From positions 1 through 12,420 of the forward strand of contig WRFW01000196.1 in the NCBI GenBank assembly GCA_009787435.1: a stretch of 12,420 nt of DNA. Reading direction: 5' to 3'. The translations under genes and the position numbers were made by a program. Under the pieces are notes generated by a model. The model was not told where the DNA came from. It searched no databases and saw nothing but the letters and a program-made list of their open reading frames with translations. Positions 7,744 through 12,420 of the stretch are shown here, piece after piece. The DNA comes from Defluviitaleaceae bacterium. GTDB lineage: Bacteria; Bacillota; Clostridia; Lachnospirales; UBA5962. Position 1 is the first letter of the stretch; each line of letters starts with the position of its first letter.

Positions 7744-7880
7744 TCAGAGGTCTCTTTTCTTAGCTCTTGTTCTGCTTGTTTTAGTTGTTCTTGAACTTCT
7801 TTAATTAGCCCTGCTTCTAACATTTTTGACCACGCTCTATAAAGCAAGGCTTGGCTTTGTAAATCATATTTCGCTGCCAT
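7740..7880 (-). CDS. Small hypothetical protein, 46 aa, first gene of a coupled pair
   Basis: A 46-codon frame beginning MAAKYDLQSQALLYRAWSKM and ending in KETSE, strongly helical and probably coiled-coil in its second half (EVQEQLKQAEQEL). The product is unrecognised. Support for it being real: a nearly ideal Shine-Dalgarno sequence, AAGGATGTGATA at 7883-7894 (10 of 12 bases complementary to the 16S tail), a good promoter upstream, and an ATGA overlap of its stop (7740-7742) with the start of the 190-aa gene. A helical partner peptide, antitoxin or chaperone-like role is possible but not shown by the sequence. Confidence 0.75.
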   Translation of the reverse strand: MAAKYDLQSQALLYRAWSKMLEAGLIKEVQEQLKQAEQELRKETSE

Positions 7881-7922
7881 ATTATCACATCCTTATAGGT
7901 TCGTTATTTTCTATATACAATA

Positions 7923-7951
7923 ATTTTATCACATATGCTCCCAAAATTCAA
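7923..7951 (-). promoter_or_regulatory. Promoter of the 46-aa/190-aa pair
   Basis: Read on the minus strand: TTGAAT (-35, 7946-7951), a 17-bp spacer, and TAAAAT (-10, 7923-7928) preceded by TGA, an extended -10 (TGnTAAAAT). The predicted start is near 7916, giving a leader of about 36 nt that holds the strong ribosome site at 7883-7894. Confidence 0.7.
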
Positions 7952-8039
7952 GGTTTAAATTTAGACACTCTCCTACCAAATACATCTCAAATACGCTGAA
8001 TTGCTAAATCCAAAAAATAAAATCAAATTTTACAACTAA

Positions 8040-8087
8040 AAAAAGACCATTGCAAGATATGAAAATATCGGCTGCAATGGTCTTTTT
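8040..8087 (-). terminator. Rho-independent terminator after the 61-aa gene
   Basis: A perfect 15-bp stem (AAAAAGACCATTGCA at 8040-8054, TGCAATGGTCTTTTT at 8073-8087); the loop contains a second small stem, GATAT/ATATC around GAAA. It lies about 50 bp beyond the stop of the minus-strand gene at 8135 and is followed on that strand by a T-run (complement of 8038-8044). It would also work on the plus strand, where no gene precedes it. Confidence 0.85.
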
Positions 8088-8100
8088 ATTTAGCTGTGCT

Positions 8101-8121
8101 ATTCATAAAAATTTTATGAAT
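8101..8121. repeat. 21-bp perfect palindrome
   Basis: ATTCATAAAA (8101-8110), one central A, then TTTTATGAAT (8112-8121). It lies between the stop of the 61-aa gene and its terminator. Such short-spaced AT palindromes can bind dimeric regulators or simply extend RNA structure at a 3' end; no function can be assigned. Confidence 0.5.
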
Positions 8122-8134
8122 ATGTTAGAGTTAC

Positions 8135-8320
8135 TTACCAATCAATATTGGTTATATTTATAGTTTCGCCTTTCCTATACTCTTCCATTGATATCTCATG
8201 CTGAATTATATCATCTTTTGTGGCTATATCATCGGGATAAAGAGACAAAATTAATTCAAATGTGTTTTTATCTAGCTTCATTAAATCTTTAATAGCTTGT
8301 TTAGAAAATTCAAAATCCAT
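8135..8320 (-). CDS. Small hypothetical protein, 61 aa
   Basis: A 61-residue acidic protein of unknown function. It starts MDFEFSKQAIKDLMKLDKNT, a pattern loosely like the first helix of RelE-type toxins, and ends HEISMEEYRKGETINITNID followed by Trp; it is too short for a RelE fold and no active-site residues can be placed, so no assignment is made. The ATG at 8320 is the first possible start, since an in-frame stop lies 8 codons upstream. There is no Shine-Dalgarno sequence; instead a good promoter lies so close that the messenger is predicted to be leaderless. A strong terminator follows, so this is an independent single-gene unit. Confidence 0.7.
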   Translation of the reverse strand: MDFEFSKQAIKDLMKLDKNTFELILSLYPDDIATKDDIIQHEISMEEYRKGETINITNIDW

Positions 8321-8327
8321 ACAAATA

Positions 8328-8356
8328 AGTATACTACAATGTTGTTAATATTGCAA
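8328..8356 (-). promoter_or_regulatory. Promoter of the 61-aa gene
   Basis: On the minus strand: TTGCAA (8351-8356), a 17-bp spacer, TATACT (8328-8333), then only 7 nt (TATTTGT) before the ATG at 8320. The expected transcription start is at 8321 or on the A of the ATG, so the transcript would have no 5' leader. Confidence 0.65.
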
Positions 8357-8447
8357 GGAGTTTAAAAATTATTTTAATAGGTTTTATCATTTTTAATTGA
8401 AAATCTTTATTCTCAGAGATTTATTTAAAGTTTTTTTGATAAAATGC

Positions 8448-8476
8448 TTGATTATTTGGTTAATTTGTAGTATAAT
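8448..8476 (+). promoter_or_regulatory. Promoter of the BspA-like gene
   Basis: TTGATT (8448-8453), a 17-bp spacer ending TAG, and a consensus TATAAT (8471-8476). The start is predicted near 8483, giving a leader of about 128 nt before the ATG at 8611. Confidence 0.75.
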
Positions 8477-8482
8477 GGTTTG

Positions 8483-8559
8483 AAGCTAATAAATTTTGAG
8501 TTTTTAAATATTGATTATTATCAAATCCAAAAACTTAAATATTCAACAAACTTTAGCTT
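8483..8559 (+). promoter_or_regulatory. 5' leader stem-loop of the BspA-like gene
   Basis: AAGCTAA at 8483-8489, the predicted first bases of the transcript, is complementary to TTAGCTT at 8553-8559. Between them the arms are AT-rich and pair imperfectly. The ribosome site AAGGAGGT (8595-8602) lies outside the fold. A stem at the extreme 5' end may protect the messenger (inference); it matches no riboswitch I recognise. Confidence 0.35.
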
Positions 8560-8610
8560 GGCATAGATTTTTGCTATCAAAACTATAAAAAATTAAGGAG
8601 GTACATAAAA

Positions 8611-10938
8611 ATGTACAAATTTAGCAGCAGAAAAATAAAACTTGCAGCCGCAGCAATGGCATTATTAATTTCAGCGGGTTCTGTTCCAAGCTATGCAATG
8701 GAGGAGGGTGGGGAAAGTTTTGTTCCTAATTCATTAGGTGGAGCAGAAAAGATGTTGGGTGGCATAGAGGGCGTAAGGTTAATTGCTACAGCCACAGCTT
8801 TTGGAGAAGTCCCTTTGAGATTATATGAAGGCGGTTTTCTTATTGTAGGAGGAGGTTATGTAGGAGAAAGCTTTTCTGGAAATTATTGGCTAAATATTAG
8901 CTGGGAAGCGATAGACCCTAACGAGGATATTAGTTATTATGTTGAATTTAGAAAGCGTGAGGCGGTTTGGTCTATTCCTTTTAATAGAATTATGTTTATT
9001 GAAACCTTTACTATTCAAGATGCATCTTTTTTATTCGCCCATTTATTTCCTAATCTTGTGAGTTTAGAAGGGCTTTATAATTTAAATATTATTAATAATC
9101 CAAACTCTCCTTATCTTACTAGTATTCAAGCTATGTTTTTCAATACACATAGGTTGTTAACAAACTTAGATTTTACCGATTTTGATACTAGTGAAATTTT
9201 TCTTATGGATGGATTATTTATGTATTCAACTGCTCTAACTAGTTTAGATTTATCTGGCTTTGATACTTCAAATGTATCGGATATGTCTTTTATGTTTCAA
9301 AATACAAGCAGTTTAGAAAATGTGAATTTATCAAGTTTTGATACTAGCAACGTTGTTGCTATGAATAATATGTTTGAAAATGCAACCTCTTTATCAAAAC
9401 TTGACCTATCAAGTTTTGATACTCGGAATGTTTATAACATGACTGAAATGTTTAAAAATGCAAGTTCCCTAGAGAGATTAGATTTGTCAAGTTTTAATAC
9501 TATATATATAATTGATGAAAGTATTGGTGTTAATTATGTTGAAATGATAAATGCTTTTTACGGCACATATAATCTTCGTGAATTCGTTTTAGGCGAAAAT
9601 TTTAAGTTTAGCTTTTTTAATTTTATTGAGAATGATTATACTGTTAGTCCTGCCCTCCCACCCGTTCCAAACAATGAAACTTTCACAGGCTTCTGGCAAA
9701 ATGTAGGCTCTGGTACAGTCGATAACCCTCTCGGTGAATTTATTTTCACTTCAGAAGAACTAATGCTTTATTACGACGGTAGCACAATGGCAGACACATG
9801 GGTATGGCAGCCAAGAGAGCCTAAAGAAGAAGATGAAAGTGAAATCATCCAATCAACAAACCTAAGAGTTTTAACAATAAACCCACATAACAATTCAAAT
9901 CACTTTTTCGCTCGTTGGTTTGAAGAATGGGTAAACGGAAAAGGCGGCTCTAATCAAAGACTTTCTAAAAACATTAACCTAAACCCGCTAAACTCATACG
10001 GAGCCCCTAAAATAACATTTGAACAAGTAACAACATATGAACTTTCAAGAAATCCAAACCACAAAAAGTTTGTAGATATTGAAGAATTACTAAGAGACGA
10101 CCAAGGCAACTACCGTTTTGACATAATCGCCATAGGCTCATGGGACTTCGGCGGCATATTAAGACCGGGAAACGAACCGCACATAATCCAAGCCGTTAGC
10201 GACTTTATGGACGCAGGCGGTGCAGTAATCTTCGGGCACGACACGCTAACAGACCGCCATAGAACTTCCCACGGGCGTGGTACAACAGCCCAAACAACAT
10301 TTGGTACAGCCCACGGCACACTTCAAGACGGTGAATTTTATAGAAATCGCCTAAATAGACTATACGGCATGAACTACTTATTTGCTCCACTAGCCCACAG
10401 AGCCGGCATAATACCAAGCCAAAGAGTAGACCGTTTCGCCCACCATTCAAACACAGCAAATAGAAAATTTGCAATAATCACCGAACAAGGTCCACTAACA
10501 AGCTTCCCATTTAACTTTGAAGTAGGTCAAATAATACCTATCTCAGCAACCCATAACAACGGCAGCCTAACAAGAGGCACAGTATGGGCACAATTCATAG
10601 AACGCCACAACACAGGTGCCCTAACAGACATAATAAGCAACATAACCGGCAACTTCCGCTTAAACCCATACCGCAACATGCCAACAGGCAACACAATAGT
10701 AAACTTCCCAGGCAGATATATAACAGCCGAAGAATGGGGAAGCCGCCACGCAAACGAAAGATATGCCCAAAATAACTGGCAAGCAGCTGGCACATACCAA
10801 TCAAATGCCTTTATATCAACATACTTAAACACAGCCCACATTCAATCATGGAGAAGAGTACAATACCTAACCCTTGAAGAAAGAAAGTTATTCATAAATA
10901 CCCTTTTCTATTTGGCTAATATCTCATCTATCAACTAA
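8611..10938 (+). CDS. Secreted BspA-like DUF285 repeat protein with a large DUF5057-like C-terminal domain
   Basis: A 775-residue exported protein of unknown role, probably surface-acting or host/biofilm-interacting as BspA-type proteins often are. A signal peptide (basic start, hydrophobic 11-23, likely cleavage after SYA at about 27-29) leads to a variable region, then 26-residue DUF285 repeats at about 183-300 (L-x-x-L-D-L-S-x-F-D-T-S-N-V-x-x-M-x-x-M-F). A trailing block at about 354-405 (GFWQNVGSGTVDNPLGEF ... TWVWQ) is usual after such repeats. From about 417 to the end is a different domain resembling DUF5057 as I remember it, with FDIIAIGSWDFGG (503-515) and DAGGAVIFGHDT (534-545), a Rossmann-like, glutamine-amidotransferase-like layout; I see no catalytic Cys in the expected place. 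There is no LPXTG motif, SLH domain or C-terminal membrane anchor. AAGGAGGT at 8595-8602 supports the start. Base composition changes sharply near residue 411. Confidence 0.85.
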   Translation: MYKFSSRKIKLAAAAMALLISAGSVPSYAMEEGGESFVPNSLGGAEKMLGGIEGVRLIATATAFGEVPLRLYEGGFLIVGGGYVGESFSGNYWLNISWEAIDPNEDISYYVEFRKREAVWSIPFNRIMFIETFTIQDASFLFAHLFPNLVSLEGLYNLNIINNPNSPYLTSIQAMFFNTHRLLTNLDFTDFDTSEIFLMDGLFMYSTALTSLDLSGFDTSNVSDMSFMFQNTSSLENVNLSSFDTSNVVAMNNMFENATSLSKLDLSSFDTRNVYNMTEMFKNASSLERLDLSSFNTIYIIDESIGVNYVEMINAFYGTYNLREFVLGENFKFSFFNFIENDYTVSPALPPVPNNETFTGFWQNVGSGTVDNPLGEFIFTSEELMLYYDGSTMADTWVWQPREPKEEDESEIIQSTNLRVLTINPHNNSNHFFARWFEEWVNGKGGSNQRLSKNINLNPLNSYGAPKITFEQVTTYELSRNPNHKKFVDIEELLRDDQGNYRFDIIAIGSWDFGGILRPGNEPHIIQAVSDFMDAGGAVIFGHDTLTDRHRTSHGRGTTAQTTFGTAHGTLQDGEFYRNRLNRLYGMNYLFAPLAHRAGIIPSQRVDRFAHHSNTANRKFAIITEQGPLTSFPFNFEVGQIIPISATHNNGSLTRGTVWAQFIERHNTGALTDIISNITGNFRLNPYRNMPTGNTIVNFPGRYITAEEWGSRHANERYAQNNWQAAGTYQSNAFISTYLNTAHIQSWRRVQYLTLEERKLFINTLFYLANISSIN
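9157..9501 (+). repeat. Tandem DUF285 (BspA-type) protein repeats
   Basis: Four complete 26-codon units (residues 183-208, 209-234, 235-260, 261-286) and a fifth partial unit (287-297). The shared core is LDLSxFDTSNV followed by a Met-Phe pair (MF in FMFQN, NMFEN, EMFKN). The first unit is the most diverged (LDFTDFDTSEI). The units differ at the DNA level, so this is not a recent expansion. Confidence 0.85.
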
Positions 10939-10963
10939 CCCAAATTAACGCCTAGTAGAACAT

Positions 10964-11059
10964 AAAAGCCGTTAAATGCTAGTGAAGAAAAAGCAAACTG
11001 TTTGAGTGTGCAAAGCACACGAGTTTTTGATTTTTCTGATTCTGCATTTAATGGCTTTT
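10964..11059 (+). terminator. 96-nt long imperfect palindrome, probable terminator
   Basis: The outer arms AAAAGCCGTTAAATGC (10964-10979) and GCATTTAATGGCTTTT (11044-11059) pair over 16 positions with one G-T wobble. A middle A-rich arm (10986-10998) pairs imperfectly with 11023-11037. A perfect tip stem GTGTGC-AAA-GCACAC spans 11006-11020. The three stems are concentric, and TTTTT at 11056-11060 ends the right arm. It lies 25 bp after the BspA-like stop, so termination is likely, but the size and nesting exceed a normal terminator; a miniature inverted-repeat element is the alternative. Confidence 0.6.
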
Positions 11060-11221
11060 TATTACGTTTTATTTATATAATTTTTTTGTTTTTATTAATA
11101 ACTATGCCGCCTGCAATATCTTTGTGAATATTGTATAATTAAGATAGCTATTTTTATTTGCCAATCCTTTCACCCCTAAAAAGTTGCCCAAACATTCGGA
11201 AAAAAAAAGATATTTTTGGGC
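11060..11221. other. AT-rich intergenic stretch between the two secreted-protein genes
   Basis: No coding frame is supported. It holds a possible upstream promoter (CTGCAA at 11111-11116, 17-bp spacer, TATAAT at 11134-11139) and a 7-bp inverted repeat, GCCCAAA (11186-11192) with TTTGGGC (11215-11221), that abuts the main promoter's -35 box. I see nothing else in it. Confidence 0.4.
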
Positions 11222-11250
11222 TTGCAAATTTAGCAAATTTGGTGTATAAT
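11222..11250 (+). promoter_or_regulatory. Main promoter of the beta-helix protein gene
   Basis: TTGCAA (11222-11227), a 17-bp spacer, and a consensus TATAAT (11245-11250). A direct repeat GCAAATTT (11224-11231 and 11233-11240, 9-bp period) overlaps the -35 and spacer. The start is predicted near 11257, giving a leader of about 78 nt. Confidence 0.7.
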
Positions 11251-11334
11251 ATAGACATACCACTTTATTAGCTACCCTATGGAATTCAAAGGATTTTCCT
11301 AGCTTCCAAATCTAAAAACAAGGAGGAGATTAAA

Positions 11335-12420
11335 GTGAAGAAAAGACCACCGTGGCAAAAAGCCACAGCTTTAATGTTAGCTGTTATTTTGTTCATAGCT
11401 GGTGCAGACCAATTATTTGGTGCAGGGCTTGCCCAAATAGCACAGCAAGCATTGTCAAATTTAGCCGCCGAAGGAGGTGCAGACGAATACACGGAAGACC
11501 AGCTGCCCCCCTCATTAATCCAATATATTGAAGAACAAGGCGGCGAGCAAGCTACATACGAAGAAACCGAAGTTGATGAGATAGAAAATATACTTCCCCC
11601 ATCTTTATCAGCTCTATCTGAAAGCATAGACGAACTTGCTCCATTAGATGAAGCAGCCGGCGAAGCTTTAGAAATCAATGAAGTTTTAGAAAACTATGAA
11701 AATGAATACGAAATCAATGAATATGAAAGTATCGTTGAAATAGCTCCTCTGTTTGTAGGCATTGTTCCTTTTTCAGTAGATGAAACAATTACTGTAAGTG
11801 CTCTAGCTGAATTAAGAGCGGTTCTTAGCGGTTCAGACCCTAGGGTTTCAAGTCTTTCGGCTAGTTCACATATAGAAATAGTTTTGCAAAATGCTATTGC
11901 TATAAATGGTGGTGGCACTTTGCCGGTTACTGGGCATTTTCAAACGGTTACTATATCTGGTGCTAATTTAACTGCAACTGAAAACCCTGCTTTAACTATA
12001 AGCGGAGCAGGTAGAACTGCTAATATAAACGTTAATGTTACTAGTGGTGTTGCAGCAGGAACTGTTTGGAATGGTATACGTGTTCAAAACGGTGCCACTT
12101 TAAACTTAAATGGGAATGTAATCAGAAATAATAGACGTTCTAACGGAGCCGTTACAGAAGCTAATGCTATTAATGAATCTGGAGTTTTCGTAGACAATAG
12201 CACTTTTAACCACATAGGCGGCACTATCTCTATGTTTAGGCAAGGTGTCCGTTTAGTTAACAATGCTAATATGACTATGGAAAACGGTGCAGTTATCCAA
12301 AACAATAGAACTTTTCAAGCACATGCAGAATCTGGTCCGAGTGATGGTAATGGTGTTGGTGGTAACGCTGGTACTGGAAACGGTGGCGGTGTATGGCTAT
12401 CTAATTCAATATTCACTATG
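11335..12420 (+). CDS. Large secreted beta-helix-type surface protein, 3' partial, GTG start
   Basis: A frame open for 362 codons to the window edge with no stop. It starts with GTG at 11335, 6 bp after an excellent AAGGAGGAG (11320-11328); the next ATG (codon 14) is inside the signal sequence. The N-terminus, (M)KKRPPWQKATALMLAVILF, is a basic stretch plus hydrophobic core of an export signal, though the cleavage site is unclear. Residues about 48-138 are very acidic (many Glu/Asp, few Lys/Arg), a likely linker. From about 148 (VDETITVSALAELRAVL) a pectin-lyase-like right-handed beta-helix seems to begin, with short Asn/Gly-rich turns such as VQNGATLNLNGNVIRNN, MTMENGAVIQNN and GNGGGVWLSNS. 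This pattern is common in giant adhesins of gut Firmicutes, which often end in cell-wall anchors; the end lies outside the window. The binding target is unknown. With the BspA-like gene upstream it forms a surface-protein locus. Confidence 0.8.
   Translation, partial: MKKRPPWQKATALMLAVILFIAGADQLFGAGLAQIAQQALSNLAAEGGADEYTEDQLPPSLIQYIEEQGGEQATYEETEVDEIENILPPSLSALSESIDELAPLDEAAGEALEINEVLENYENEYEINEYESIVEIAPLFVGIVPFSVDETITVSALAELRAVLSGSDPRVSSLSASSHIEIVLQNAIAINGGGTLPVTGHFQTVTISGANLTATENPALTISGAGRTANINVNVTSGVAAGTVWNGIRVQNGATLNLNGNVIRNNRRSNGAVTEANAINESGVFVDNSTFNHIGGTISMFRQGVRLVNNANMTMENGAVIQNNRTFQAHAESGPSDGNGVGGNAGTGNGGGVWLSNSIFTM

Noticed and set aside
7906..7945. A possible third copy of the 34-nt repeat (AATAATTTTA followed by CAC and GCT).
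   Set aside because: Only the AT-rich first ten bases match well, there is no flanking inverted repeat, and the stretch is explained by the promoter at 7923-7951.
8135..8320. RelE-like toxin reading of the 61-aa protein.
   Set aside because: Only a loose match to the first helix is visible; the protein is too short for the fold and lacks placeable catalytic residues or an adjacent antitoxin gene.
9157..9501. CRISPR-like or recent DNA tandem repeat.
   Set aside because: The repetition is at protein level (26-residue DUF285 units) in a continuous frame, with diverged DNA.
10110..10841. Several frames of 63-104 codons on both strands within the BspA-like gene.
   Set aside because: They arise from the C-rich, T-poor composition of this part of the gene, which removes stops on other frames; Trp/Cys/Arg-rich translations and no initiation signals.
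11286..12305. Three minus-strand frames of 73-130 codons opposite the beta-helix gene.
   Set aside because: They are shadows of a long plus-strand frame with a strong ribosome site, promoter and signal peptide.

Overview
The window comes from an AT-rich, low-GC anaerobic-type Firmicute, most likely a clostridial (Lachnospiraceae-like) genome. The evidence is a SpoVD-type penicillin-binding protein with one PASTA domain beside meso-diaminopimelate-type murE, TTGxxx-N17-TATAAT promoters, strong AGGAGG ribosome sites and BspA/DUF285-type surface proteins. There are no rRNA or tRNA genes, no CRISPR array and no transposase.

Layout. (1) 2-805: 3' part of a malic enzyme gene, ending in a hairpin terminator. 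(2) 996-7109: a block of four peptidoglycan genes, spoVD-murE-murF-mraY. MurE and MurF build the UDP-MurNAc-pentapeptide, MraY loads it onto undecaprenyl phosphate to give lipid I, and the SpoVD-type transpeptidase cross-links the finished polymer. It is a fragment of the dcw cluster: murD, ftsW/spoVE and murG, the usual followers of mraY, are absent, and the block ends at a bidirectional terminator. (3) 7171-8320: three small minus-strand genes of unknown function, an ATGA-coupled pair (46 and 190 codons) and a 61-codon gene, each transcription unit with its own promoter and terminator. (4) 8611-12420: two large secreted proteins on the plus strand. The first is a DUF285/BspA-repeat protein joined to a long C-terminal domain that looks like DUF5057 (a glutamine-amidotransferase-like fold). 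The second is an acidic, beta-helix-type adhesin that runs off the window.

Most unusual observations. A 34-nt sequence occurs twice, in opposite orientation (830-863 and 4584-4617). Both times it forms exactly the loop of a long AT-rich hairpin, but the stems are unrelated in sequence while each is self-complementary. This conserved-loop, variable-stem pattern suggests a small repeat family that either targets hairpin loops or is a structured element. The murE-murF gap holding one copy can also fold into a competing hairpin. Other points are a predicted leaderless small gene, a sharp base-composition break at the domain boundary of the BspA-like gene, and a KTA instead of KTG active-site triad in the SpoVD-type protein.
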